Below are positions 35,767 to 45,651 of a stretch of 64,000 nt of DNA, one piece after another. The DNA comes from Colwellia hornerae (GTDB lineage: Bacteria; Pseudomonadota; Gammaproteobacteria; Enterobacterales; Alteromonadaceae), in NCBI RefSeq assembly GCF_007954355.1, contig NZ_VOLR01000001.1, positions 186,001-250,000 of the forward strand. Direction: 5' to 3'. The notes under the pieces were generated by a model. The model saw nothing but the letters and a program-made list of their open reading frames with translations. It was not told where the DNA came from and did no database searches. The first letter of the stretch is position 1. Every line of letters starts with the position of its first letter. A program made the translations under genes and the position numbers.

Positions 35767-37167
35767 GTGAAAAATAAAAAAATCTTAATCGCTGATGATG
35801 ACCTTAATATAATTGCCAGCTTAAAATATATGTTATCGGAAGAAAATTTCGACATTTTAGCGATGACGACGCCTGAAGCTGTTTTGGAAAACCTAAAGCG
35901 AGAAAGTGTTGATCTTGTCTTGATTGATATGAACTTTCAACAAGACACTACCTCGGGCAGTGAAGGGTTACAGTTAGTCGAGGCTATTCAACAATTTGAT
36001 GAAAGCCTACCTATTATCGTGATGACCGGCTGGGCAACCATTGATATTGCCGTTGATGCAATGCGTGCTGGCGCAAAAGATTTCATCCAAAAGCCTTGGA
36101 ACAATGAGCGTATGCTCAGCGCGATTAATACGCAATTGAAATTAGTGAGTATCGATAAAAAACTGAATCGACTTAATCAAGAAAATAAACTGCTTCGCTC
36201 GCAATCTTTCCCTGAAAGTACCGGCATTATTGCGCAATCTCTAGCGATGAAAACATTACTATCGTCATTAGAAGAACTCGCCCAAAGTGATATGAGTATC
36301 CTACTGACTGGTGATAATGGCACGGGGAAAAGCATGTTAGCTGCTTATGTGCACCAGCGTTCATCAAGAGCTGATAATTCATTTGTCCCGGTAAATATGG
36401 GCGCTATTCCAGAAAGTTTATTCGAAAGTGAAATGTTTGGTCATCTTAAAGGTGCATTTACTGATGCTAAAGAAAACAGGGTTGGCCGTTTTGAAATGGC
36501 AGAGCAGGGGACATTATTTTTAGATGAACTCGCGAACATACCAATGGCTCAGCAAGCTAAGTTGCTGCGAGTTTTAGAAGATCAGAAATTTGAAGTTGTT
36601 GGTAGTAGCAAGTCGCTTAATGCTGATGTGCGTATCATTTCAGCAACCAACTGCGATCTGGCAAAAGCGATCAGCGAACAGCAATTTAGACAAGATTTAT
36701 TTTACCGTTTAAATACTATTCAATTACGCGTTCCGTCATTGCGTGAACGTATTGAAGATATAGAACCTTTAGCAAATCATTTTTTACAAAGTTTTAGTGG
36801 AAAGTATAATATTGTTGCACCTGAATTATCATTAGAAGCTATTGATAAATTACAACAGTATACTTGGCCGGGTAATATTCGAGAGCTAAGCCATCTGATG
36901 GAAAAATTGCTTTTCACGTGTAAAAAAACAACGATAGGTGGACGTGATTTATTACTTGAGAATATTCATCATTCTGCCAGTGAACTTGATGAAGATAGTG
37001 ATGATAAATTAGCTAATAATTCGTCATTATCCCTAGATGAAATCGAAAAATTGTCGTTAATTAATCGTTTGAAACATCATCGGGGCAATGCCACTGAAAC
37101 TGCAAAATCTTTAGGTTTAAGCCGCAGTGGCTTCTACCGTCGTATGAGTAAATACGGTCTTGACTAA
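35767..37167 (+). CDS. NtrC-family sigma-54-dependent response regulator
   Basis: A 466-aa protein starting at GTG 35767: receiver domain (phospho-Asp in LVLIDMNFQQD, residue near 55), AAA+ domain with Walker A LTGDNGTGKSML and Walker B GTLFLDELANIP, and a Fis-type helix-turn-helix (NATETAKSLGLSRSGFYRRM). The sigma-54 contact loop reads GAFTDA where most members have GAFTGA. The sigma-54-like promoter and dyad ahead of the exporter are its likely targets, so the locus would regulate itself. It overlaps the kinase gene by 8 bases. Confidence 0.9.
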   Translation: MKNKKILIADDDLNIIASLKYMLSEENFDILAMTTPEAVLENLKRESVDLVLIDMNFQQDTTSGSEGLQLVEAIQQFDESLPIIVMTGWATIDIAVDAMRAGAKDFIQKPWNNERMLSAINTQLKLVSIDKKLNRLNQENKLLRSQSFPESTGIIAQSLAMKTLLSSLEELAQSDMSILLTGDNGTGKSMLAAYVHQRSSRADNSFVPVNMGAIPESLFESEMFGHLKGAFTDAKENRVGRFEMAEQGTLFLDELANIPMAQQAKLLRVLEDQKFEVVGSSKSLNADVRIISATNCDLAKAISEQQFRQDLFYRLNTIQLRVPSLRERIEDIEPLANHFLQSFSGKYNIVAPELSLEAIDKLQQYTWPGNIRELSHLMEKLLFTCKKTTIGGRDLLLENIHHSASELDEDSDDKLANNSSLSLDEIEKLSLINRLKHHRGNATETAKSLGLSRSGFYRRMSKYGLD

Positions 37168-38500
37168 ATCACAACGAAAACAAAAAAACGATCATAGCTT
37201 GTTAGCTTTTTTTTTATGCTTGCCTTGTTTGATTATTACTACAGCAGCACTTTTTATAGCGAATGTTTCAGCTTATTTAATTGCTTTTATTATTATTATT
37301 TTAGCGCTAATAGCGGTGTTTATTGTTGTGATTTCTCAGCAACGTTCTCAACAACAAATTAGAACCTTGGCTAATATTCTAGAATCTATGATTGATGGTG
37401 ATTATAGTTTACGTGGCCGAGAGCAAGACAATAAAGCTTTTCAGGAACTATTAACCTTAGTTAACAATCTCGCCGACACATTGGCGTTAAGTAAAATTGA
37501 AGCGAAAGAAAGCCGACAGTTGCTTGAACGCATAATGCAACAAATGGACGCGATGGTATTAGCCGTTGATGAACAAGGCCGTATTGTTATGGCTAATAAT
37601 TCAGCACAAAAACTATTAAAAATTAATATGCCACAACAAGCTCACATATTGTTCACTAGCTTAGCGATAGGAAAAGTTATCAGTGAAGCACAAAGCGGAA
37701 TTATTGATTTTGAACAACCTCAGCTAAGTGGTGAGCATTTCCTCTTTAAAGAATACTTTTTGAGTGAAGGCAAGCAGCATCAACTCTTTTTGATCACCTC
37801 AGCACAGCGGTTGTTATTAGAAAAAGAACGAAAGTCATGGCAAAGTTTATTACGCGTATTAAGTCATGAAATGAATAACTCATTAACACCAATTTCCAGT
37901 ATTAGCCAATCAATGAGAACTACATTACAAGATGAACATAAAGTGTTAAATAGGGAATCTTTATTAACGGGTATAGATATTATTAATGAACGAGCAAGCT
38001 CCCTTAGTTTATTCATTGCCAGTTATAGTCAGCTTTCTCATTTACCTGAGCCTAATAAACGCACTTTTGCTTTACAAGGTTTTATCAACAATTGCGCTGC
38101 ACTCTTTAGTGATTGCCGTATTTTATTTCCAGAGAAATATATCGAATTAGCTTATGTGAATATCAGTGCAGATAAAGCGCAGCTTGAACAAGTTTTTATT
38201 AATATATTGAAAAATGCAAAAGAGGCGATGGAAGGAATTAACAACAACACAGACAAAATTATTACAGTGTTTTGCCAAACGGATGATAAGTATTTTCATA
38301 TCCATATTTGTGATTCGGGGAGTGGTATCGCTAACAAAAATAACTTATTTGTGCCTTTTTACAGTACAAAGCCAAAAGGTAGTGGCATTGGTCTAGCCTT
38401 ATGCAAGCAAATACTGTTTAATCATGGTGGGCTTTTATCCTTAAAAAACAACGCGAATTCTGCTGGGGCAGAGGCAATAATATCGCTTCCTAAATATTAA
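37160..38500 (+). CDS. NtrY-like membrane sensor histidine kinase
   Basis: A 446-aa kinase read from TTG 37160, inside the end of the regulator gene. Two adjacent membrane helices (about residues 14-58) have almost no periplasmic loop, so it may sense within the membrane. A HAMP-like part, a PAS-like region (MDAMVLAVDEQGRIVMANN) and the DHp helix with phospho-His in VLSHEMNNSLTPISS follow. The ATPase domain (NILKNAKEAMEG, CDSGSGI, GSGIGLALCKQIL) closes it. Partner of the regulator just upstream and probable controller of the ABC exporter. Confidence 0.88.
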   Translation: MTKSQRKQKNDHSLLAFFLCLPCLIITTAALFIANVSAYLIAFIIIILALIAVFIVVISQQRSQQQIRTLANILESMIDGDYSLRGREQDNKAFQELLTLVNNLADTLALSKIEAKESRQLLERIMQQMDAMVLAVDEQGRIVMANNSAQKLLKINMPQQAHILFTSLAIGKVISEAQSGIIDFEQPQLSGEHFLFKEYFLSEGKQHQLFLITSAQRLLLEKERKSWQSLLRVLSHEMNNSLTPISSISQSMRTTLQDEHKVLNRESLLTGIDIINERASSLSLFIASYSQLSHLPEPNKRTFALQGFINNCAALFSDCRILFPEKYIELAYVNISADKAQLEQVFINILKNAKEAMEGINNNTDKIITVFCQTDDKYFHIHICDSGSGIANKNNLFVPFYSTKPKGSGIGLALCKQILFNHGGLLSLKNNANSAGAEAIISLPKY

Positions 38501-38591
38501 AGTTAGTGAGCCCTTTTTATTTTCGCAGATTTAATCAACAAAACACTCCCTCATTTGCTATAATCGATACAATTATTTGCAATGCCTTAAT

Positions 38592-38617
38592 AAAAGCGCG
38601 TACGATTCGCGCTTTTT
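38592..38617 (+). terminator. Terminator of the ABC/two-component operon
   Basis: AAAAGCGCG and CGCGCTTTT form a perfect 9-bp stem around TACGATT, continuing into T's. It lies about 90 bases after the kinase stop. Confidence 0.85.
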
Positions 38618-38688
38618 CTACATTATTTCTAGTCTATGCTTAACAGTATTATTAGCAATAATTCCTTATACGGAGTTTATATAGTTTC

Positions 38689-39945
38689 ATGAGAAAGTTG
38701 TTATCTTCACCGGTTAATATGCCCTTGTCTGATGCTGAAAATCAGGTTTATCAAAATGCCCTTAAATATGTCACGCCACTAAGTTTAAACTTAATGGCGG
38801 TAAAAGTGACAGACCGTCCAGAGGATTTCCTAGGATGGTGTGGCGAGTTAGCCCGACTATGTCGTGAAGAACTTAATAAGGATCTTTTAGAAGATGAGCA
38901 ACTTTTACCGCTTAAGAAGCTACAAGATATTCTTGAAGCTGGCTTTACGCTTAGCCAGTTTAAAATGGCTAGAATTGCTCCTTGGTCTATATTTGCCAAT
39001 TTTATTGAACAACAGAGCACGATTCATGCCTTAGATGAACGTTTACGTTTATTAAATTACCTTGACGAAATTCGTCAACAACCTCTAGCAGACTTAATTG
39101 TTGAAGACCGTTTAGCTTTTTCAGGTAAACACACAACTCAGCACGACTACAGCATTTATAATTTTGATGTTGAATGGTTTGCTGGCACTAAAGGGGCAAA
39201 AGTTTTTCATACCTTGCTTGAACAGTCGCCAGAAAAGTTTGATGTGGCATTAGCGCACATTCCTTTAACTGGAGAGGTAAGCCATAGCGACTATCAAAGC
39301 TTTGTTAATGACTTTCAACAAATTTTTAAAGAATATACGCAAATAAAAGCTCAAGGTGAAAAAGCACCTTTAGCGGTAGCAACACGTTTGTTAGCAATGC
39401 GTAGACCTGATCAATTCATTGCGTTAAACAACAATAAAATTGATATTCTTTGCCAAGGCTTATCGATCGCTAAGCTAAAAAACACTGATTTTTCATCTTA
39501 CTGGCATGACATGATTGGTACTATGCGTACATTCGCATGGTGGCATCAGGCACAGCCAGAAATGGTTGAAGCAAACAGCGTTGCAAGTGAGGGCGAAGAA
39601 AGCGAGCAAGATGAAGTTGCTGGCAACAAAGAAAATCGTGAACTGACCCTTTGGAAAAATCGTGCGGTATTAATTGATTTGTTTTTATTTGCTGATGCTG
39701 ATTTAGCACCAAATTCAAACTACATTAAGTTACGTGAAAAAATGCTTAACAAAGCAAAGTCGAAATCAAAGGCTACGCCTAAAAAACGTAGTAAAGAGTC
39801 AGCTGAAATATTAGTGGACAAAGCGCTTACCTCAGAAGATCTTCCTGCGTACTTACAGGGCAAACGTGACTCAATTATTATTCAAGTAAAAAATGGTAAA
39901 AGTGTTGAACAAGCTATCGGTTTAATGCGCGCAATTTTTGGCTAA
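38689..39945 (+). CDS. Hypothetical protein, 418 aa, no recognised family
   Basis: Function unknown. It is a soluble protein without signal or membrane segment. The first 150 residues are helical. The middle contains an Arg/Trp-rich segment (AVATRLLAMRRPDQFIALNN, later SYWHDMIGTMRTFAWWHQ) that reminds me of regions in uncharacterised proteins from restriction or defence contexts; that is a weak impression only. An acidic linker (SEGEESEQDE) precedes a Lys-rich stretch (KAKSKSKATPKKRSKES) and a short helical tail. It stands alone after a terminator, upstream of the nor cluster but outside its FNR-type promoter. Confidence 0.65.
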   Translation: MRKLLSSPVNMPLSDAENQVYQNALKYVTPLSLNLMAVKVTDRPEDFLGWCGELARLCREELNKDLLEDEQLLPLKKLQDILEAGFTLSQFKMARIAPWSIFANFIEQQSTIHALDERLRLLNYLDEIRQQPLADLIVEDRLAFSGKHTTQHDYSIYNFDVEWFAGTKGAKVFHTLLEQSPEKFDVALAHIPLTGEVSHSDYQSFVNDFQQIFKEYTQIKAQGEKAPLAVATRLLAMRRPDQFIALNNNKIDILCQGLSIAKLKNTDFSSYWHDMIGTMRTFAWWHQAQPEMVEANSVASEGEESEQDEVAGNKENRELTLWKNRAVLIDLFLFADADLAPNSNYIKLREKMLNKAKSKSKATPKKRSKESAEILVDKALTSEDLPAYLQGKRDSIIIQVKNGKSVEQAIGLMRAIFG

Positions 39946-39968
39946 TTAATCGCTATTTTCATGCTCAA

Positions 39969-39982
39969 TTGATCGGAATCAA
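39969..39982. promoter_or_regulatory. FNR/DNR-type box upstream of norQ
   Basis: TTGAT-CGGA-ATCAA is a perfect match to the FNR-family consensus TTGAT-N4-ATCAA. It lies 79 bases before the norQ ATG. Whether FNR, a DNR/NnrR-type NO sensor or both bind cannot be told from the site. Confidence 0.85.
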
Positions 39983-40060
39983 CTTAGGTCCATTCAAATT
40001 TGCAGCTAACTCATTTAGGGCGTACTTTAACGTTAAGTTAAATTACGCCTTTGAGTTTTT

Positions 40061-40879
40061 ATGAACACTGTTAATCTTAAACCTTCAACAAATACTGACG
40101 ATTCTTTATATTATCAAGAACAAAAGAATGAAGTTTCCTTATTTGAATATGCTTATCACCATCAATTACCCGTATTAATTAAAGGGCCAACAGGTTGTGG
40201 TAAAACGCGTTTCATTGCCCATATGGCAGAAAAACTCAATAAGCCCCTCTATACTGTTTCTTGTCACGATGACTTAACCGCTGCTGATTTAGTGGGTCGC
40301 CATTTAATTGGTCCTAATGGTACCTATTGGCAAGATGGTCCCTTAACAAAGGCTGTACGCGAAGGCGGTATTTGTTATTTAGATGAAGTCGTTGAAGCTC
40401 GTAAAGATACAACCGTTGTATTGCATCCCTTAGCTGATGATCGTCGCGTGTTACCCCTCGAACGTACCGGAGAGTTAATAGAAGCTGCACCAGGGTTTAT
40501 GCTGGTAGTTTCTTATAATCCAGGATATCAAAACCTATTAAAAGGTATGAAACCAAGTACTCGCCAGCGTTTTGTGGCACTACGTTTTGAATACCCTAGC
40601 GCAGAATTAGAACAAGAAATTTTAATCAAAGAAGCAGGGGTAGACCCCCATTTGGCTTTTAAATTAGTTGAGCTTGCCCAAGCTTTACGCCGCTTAGAAA
40701 AGAACGATCTCGATGAAGTTGCTTCAACTCGTTTGTTAATATATGCAGCTAAAATGATGTCAAGTGGTATGGATCCTATTGAAGTCTGTCGTTGTTGTTT
40801 AGCTGAGCCATTATCAGATGATATTGATACGGTTAATGCATTAATGGATGTCGCTAGAATCTACTTTGATGAGTCATAG
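40061..40879 (+). CDS. norQ: NO reductase activation ATPase NorQ (MoxR/CbbQ type)
   Basis: A 272-aa AAA+ ATPase: Walker A IKGPTGCGKTRFIAHMA (near residue 45), Walker B GICYLDEVVEAR, sensor 1 VVSYNPGYQ and an Arg-finger region. In denitrifiers NorQ works with the VWA protein NorD to insert non-haem iron into NorB. No norD gene is in the window. A perfect FNR-type box lies upstream and norE overlaps the last codons. Confidence 0.9.
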   Translation: MNTVNLKPSTNTDDSLYYQEQKNEVSLFEYAYHHQLPVLIKGPTGCGKTRFIAHMAEKLNKPLYTVSCHDDLTAADLVGRHLIGPNGTYWQDGPLTKAVREGGICYLDEVVEARKDTTVVLHPLADDRRVLPLERTGELIEAAPGFMLVVSYNPGYQNLLKGMKPSTRQRFVALRFEYPSAELEQEILIKEAGVDPHLAFKLVELAQALRRLEKNDLDEVASTRLLIYAAKMMSSGMDPIEVCRCCLAEPLSDDIDTVNALMDVARIYFDES

Positions 40880-41486
40880 TCCTCTTTCTATATCAGTGCC
40901 TGAGCTTCTCGAGGTAAAAATTATCGATAAGCTTGCTAATAAAAGACTGCCGGGTGATTTAGCCATGTGGTTTTTTATTCTTGCTGAGCTTACGGTATTT
41001 GCAATATTTTTTATTGGTTTTGCTATTGCTGAACAACTACATAGTGATATGTTCATCGTCAGTAAAGCTAAGCTTCACCCGATTGCGGGTTTAATTAATA
41101 CGATTGCCTTGATCACCAGCAGCTTATTTATTGCTTTATCTGTTCGCGCTATTCATCTTAATCAAGTTAAACGATCAATTAACTTACTCGTTATTTCACA
41201 AGTTATTGCCTGTGTTTATTTGGTGGTAAAAATTTGGGAATATCAGTTCCTTTTCAACATTGGCATTGATATCGAGACAAACACTTTTTTTACATTATAT
41301 TTTCTTATTACCTTTTTCCATTTTATGCATGTACTTTTAGGTATGGTTATTCTGCTTATTATTGGCATAAATGCTAAAAAAGGCGCTTATCAAGAAGACA
41401 TTTCTGGCTTTGAGTCGGGTGCAAGTTATTGGCATATGGTTGATATGCTATGGATTATTTTGTTTCCACTTATCTATGTTATTTAA
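40869..41486 (+). CDS. norE: NorE, cytochrome c oxidase subunit III-like protein
   Basis: A 205-aa membrane protein with five hydrophobic helices and the subunit III hallmarks GDLAMWFFILAELTVFAIFF and FFHFMHVLLGM, ending in SYWHMVDMLWIILFPLIY. NorE is an accessory gene of many nor clusters that aids NO reductase activity. ATG 40869 overlaps the norQ stop; the frame opens 21 bases earlier but that start is less natural. Confidence 0.87.
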   Translation: MSHSPLSISVPELLEVKIIDKLANKRLPGDLAMWFFILAELTVFAIFFIGFAIAEQLHSDMFIVSKAKLHPIAGLINTIALITSSLFIALSVRAIHLNQVKRSINLLVISQVIACVYLVVKIWEYQFLFNIGIDIETNTFFTLYFLITFFHFMHVLLGMVILLIIGINAKKGAYQEDISGFESGASYWHMVDMLWIILFPLIYVI

Positions 41487-41504
41487 AGAGGCGGTATTGA
41501 CACT

Positions 41505-41759
41505 ATGATCACTTTGAAACAAACCATTATAAGTTGGCTGTTTTTAATTATATTGACCTTTAGTTCTGTTTATATCGGGCAGGTTATAGAAACTCCTGAG
41601 TATTTAATCGCTTTGGTCTTATTAATTGTCTTCCTCAAAGGACAGCAAGTTACAGATGTGTTCATGGAACTACGCACAGCTCCTAAAATGTGGCGGCTAT
41701 TATTACTTGGCTATGTATTTATAATTCCGGCTGTTATTTGTGTCATTTATCTTTTGTAG
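41505..41759 (+). CDS. norF: NorF-like small membrane protein (cytochrome c oxidase subunit IV type)
   Basis: An 84-aa protein with three hydrophobic helices. The middle segment, LIVFLKGQQVTDVFMELRTAPKMWR, is typical of the subunit IV/NorF group. Its place right after norE is the usual one. Role: accessory factor for NO reductase, mechanism not established. Confidence 0.82.
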   Translation: MITLKQTIISWLFLIILTFSSVYIGQVIETPEYLIALVLLIVFLKGQQVTDVFMELRTAPKMWRLLLLGYVFIIPAVICVIYLL

Positions 41760-41782
41760 TGATGTTTAAGCTGTTGAGGGCT

Positions 41783-41837
41783 CTCTCTTAAGATCAATCA
41801 TCGCCGCAAGCAATAGTGTTACTTTTAGTTAAGAGAG
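41783..41837 (+). promoter_or_regulatory. Long-range stem covering the ribosome-binding site of the next gene
   Basis: CTCTCTTAA (41783-41791) is perfectly complementary to TTAAGAGAG (41829-41837), and the second arm contains the AGAGAGG that serves the GTG start at 41844. Such a stem could hide the ribosome-binding site. Pairing is seen; regulation is inferred. Confidence 0.4.
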
Positions 41838-41843
41838 GTTTAT

Positions 41844-42224
41844 GTGAAAAATTCAGTTGAGCAGTTATCGAGCGAAAACCATTCAGCCAAAGATGGCCGA
41901 GATGCTATTATTTATCAATCATTATTTTTGATGAATTTATTACTTATACCTGGCCTGTCTTTTTTAATTTTAATATGGTTATTTATTAAAAAAAAGCCTC
42001 ATAAAGGCTGGCAAGGTATTCATCTATACCGCTCCATTCAGCTGTCTATTTTAGCCGGTTTTTTTATCATCATTATTCCGCTTGTTGTCTTACTGACCAC
42101 TGATGCTTTTGAAGTGTCTTTAATGGTGATGATCATTTACTTTGTTACTATGCATGCCGCTTTTGTCTTGCTGGGAATGCTAAATGTTTCTAGGGCAATG
42201 GCAAAAAAACTTCCACTTTTTTGA
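41844..42224 (+). CDS. Hypothetical membrane protein in the nor cluster, 126 aa
   Basis: Family not recognised. After a polar N-terminus (about 30 residues) there are three hydrophobic helices (LFLMNLLLIPGLSFLILIW, LSILAGFFIIIIPLVVLL, SLMVMIIYFVTMHAAFVLL) with the basic stretch KKKPHKGWQGIHLYRS between the first two. The start is GTG 41844, after AGAGAGG; an ATG two bases earlier runs straight into TGA. Position between norF and norC suggests an accessory or assembly factor for NO reductase. Confidence 0.7.
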   Translation: MKNSVEQLSSENHSAKDGRDAIIYQSLFLMNLLLIPGLSFLILIWLFIKKKPHKGWQGIHLYRSIQLSILAGFFIIIIPLVVLLTTDAFEVSLMVMIIYFVTMHAAFVLLGMLNVSRAMAKKLPLF

Positions 42225-42279
42225 TGTAACGCATACTTATCTTTTTTTTAGTCACAAATTATTACACATTCTTTAAAAC

Positions 42280-42293
42280 TTGATAGAAATCAA
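42280..42293. promoter_or_regulatory. FNR/DNR-type box upstream of norC
   Basis: TTGAT-AGAA-ATCAA, a second perfect FNR-family palindrome, with its centre 73 bases before the norC ATG. A class II arrangement would place transcription start near 42328. Confidence 0.87.
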
Positions 42294-42359
42294 GTCTCCT
42301 TATCTAAGAGCGGTTTACTATTCACTCGCTTTATTATCGTTTTTACTAAGGAAAACACC

Positions 42360-44193
<1,834 letters not shown>

Positions 44194-44228
44194 GTACCAC
44201 GATGAGTTGATATTAATCAGCAGAAAAT

Positions 44229-44259
44229 AAAACCAGTTACTAAAAAGTAACTGGTTTTT
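44229..44259 (+). terminator. Terminator of norCB
   Basis: AAACCAGTTACT pairs with AGTAACTGGTTT over 12 bp around AAAA, followed by TT and TA. Confidence 0.88.
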
Positions 44260-44260
44260 A

Positions 44261-44395
44261 TGTTCAGGATGAACGGTATGTCGTAATGCCATGGATAGCA
44301 AGGAGCGACGATGTTCAGGATGGTCTTTCTCAGGCTCATGCCTTACAAGACAAGAGTACATCCGTGTACGTCACTGATCATAGTTTACTGATACT
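44261..44395. repeat. REP-like dispersed intergenic repeat (copy 1)
   Basis: The 23-base core TGTTCAGGATGAACGGTATG plus TCG (44261-44283) recurs at 49396-49418 on the other strand with 21 of 23 matches. A partial copy, ATGTTCAGGATGG, is at 44311-44323, and a small palindrome GTACA-TCCG-TGTAC near 44358. No gene is credible here. In both places the core directly follows the T-run of a terminator. Confidence 0.65.
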
Positions 44396-44407
44396 AAATA
44401 GCAGGCA

Positions 44408-44446
44408 TAAAAAAACACGAGGCTGATATAATCAATCTCGTGTTTT
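44408..44446 (-). terminator. Terminator of the lpp-like gene
   Basis: On the - strand AAAACACGAG and CTCGTGTTTT form a 10-bp stem around a 15-base loop and end in a T-run. It lies 26 bases after the stop codon. Confidence 0.85.
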
Positions 44447-44471
44447 ATTTCATAGACCTATGGTCTAGCTG

Positions 44472-44732
44472 TTATTTTTTATAGCTAGATGCAATGTTAT
44501 CCATACGTTCATTAGCATTAGCAACAGATGATTTAACACCTTCTATTGTTTCTGTATTCATTGTTTGCTGACTTTTAACATCGGCAACTTCATCCGTTAA
44601 GGCATTAACTTTATTGGTTAGTGTATCAACCTTTTGGTTTAGGCTACTTACACTTGCTTCTAAAGCGTCGGTGTTAGCACAGCCTGTTGCTGTCATGATA
44701 AGTGCTGCTAGAGCAATAGTTTTTATTAACAT
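44472..44732 (-). CDS. lpp: Lpp-like murein lipoprotein
   Basis: An 86-aa lipoprotein with the lipobox TATGC (Cys 18), followed by one continuous coiled coil of heptads (ALEASVSSLNQKVDTLTNKV and onwards). It ends in ...SSYKK, like the YRK terminus by which Braun lipoprotein is linked to peptidoglycan. Family assignment rests on architecture. It is the last - strand gene before a terminator; the K+ channel gene is 75 bases upstream and probably separately expressed. Confidence 0.75.
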   Translation of the reverse strand: MLIKTIALAALIMTATGCANTDALEASVSSLNQKVDTLTNKVNALTDEVADVKSQQTMNTETIEGVKSSVANANERMDNIASSYKK

Positions 44733-44807
44733 AGTGTTTTCCCTTTTTTATATTTCAAAGACAAGTATGGCATAATATAATAATTTTATTACATTATTTA
44801 TTAATAT

Positions 44808-45284
44808 TTACTTGGCTGATTTGTGAATAACTTCTTCAATCTTATTGACTAATAAATCAATTTTTATTTCGAGTTGTTTATTATGATCTAGTATTTCTTT
44901 GTTCTGTCTGCGCAACTCTCTATTTTTAACATCGGTGTTAGAAAATCCAAAAAAACGATTGATAAACTGCGCACCAATAAAGCTCATTAATCCAACACCA
45001 ATATAGAACATACACATAACAACCACTCTACCGCCTGTAGTTACGGGATAGTAATCACCATAACCTATGGTACTAGAGCTGACTTGTAACGCCCAAAAAG
45101 CATCGTTATATGTTTTAATATTGGCTGATGGAGCGGGTAGTTCAAAATGCAGTAAGAGTTTTGCCGCCGCTGCCATAATCAAATAGAGCGTTAATACCGT
45201 TAAGATTAAAATATATCGAGACTTGTAATTCTTAATACCAAATTCATCGATAGTGTAATGCTTAAGTCTATGGGTGATCATCAT
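44808..45284 (-). CDS. Two-helix potassium channel protein (ion_trans_2 type)
   Basis: A 158-aa membrane protein with two helices (about residues 25-46 and 90-112) that flank a pore loop with the K+ selectivity filter in SSSTIGYGDYYP. A C-terminal cytosolic coiled coil (ELRRQNKEILDHNKQLEIKI) probably helps tetramer assembly. It has no ligand-binding RCK domain. It is the last gene of a row with DUF2170, PspA, DUF2491 and orf109. Ion channels of this type recur with PspA/polyamine modules, which suggests a role in membrane-stress control. Confidence 0.85.
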   Translation of the reverse strand: MMITHRLKHYTIDEFGIKNYKSRYILILTVLTLYLIMAAAAKLLLHFELPAPSANIKTYNDAFWALQVSSSTIGYGDYYPVTTGGRVVVMCMFYIGVGLMSFIGAQFINRFFGFSNTDVKNRELRRQNKEILDHNKQLEIKIDLLVNKIEEVIHKSAK

Positions 45285-45318
45285 AATGTCTATAAACTCA
45301 CTGTGCGGTAATTAACCA

Positions 45319-45648
45319 TTATTCTTGACTGTTTAGCGTAACGTGCTGAATTAAATCATCCATTAATTTACGCTTTATTTCAAGTTGTTGTTCAGGGGAT
45401 AGATCGTATTTTAATGCTAATATTTGGTAGTCATCTTGTCCTAAACTCACTGTTAAGCGAGGTCGTTTAGGTCTTTTATTTGTTGGCAGACCGAGAATAT
45501 CGCGAATTTGATCCGAAGGGCTCAAGCCGGCATGTAATGCTTGAGTACGAATTGCTAATTGAACTTTTTCATCCATATCAAAAGCAACTTGTACTGCTTT
45601 GACTGCTTGAATTGAAGATTGCCATTTTTCAGGTAATTTTCTGCTCAC
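45319..45648 (-). CDS. Hypothetical protein with two ribbon-helix-helix-like repeats, 109 aa
   Basis: No family recognised by name. The sequence seems to contain the same strand-helix-helix pattern twice: KVQLAIRTQALHAGLSPSDQ (about residues 28-47) and RLTVSLGQDDYQILALKYDL (about 64-83). They are separated by a Pro/Arg/Lys-rich linker (NKRPKRPR). This resembles CopG/Arc-type DNA-binding proteins in tandem. If so, it could bind the GACATA-N-TATGTC palindromes that flank the cluster. It starts 4 bases after the DUF2491 gene. Confidence 0.6.
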   Translation of the reverse strand: MSRKLPEKWQSSIQAVKAVQVAFDMDEKVQLAIRTQALHAGLSPSDQIRDILGLPTNKRPKRPRLTVSLGQDDYQILALKYDLSPEQQLEIKRKLMDDLIQHVTLNSQE

Positions 45649-45651
45649 AAA

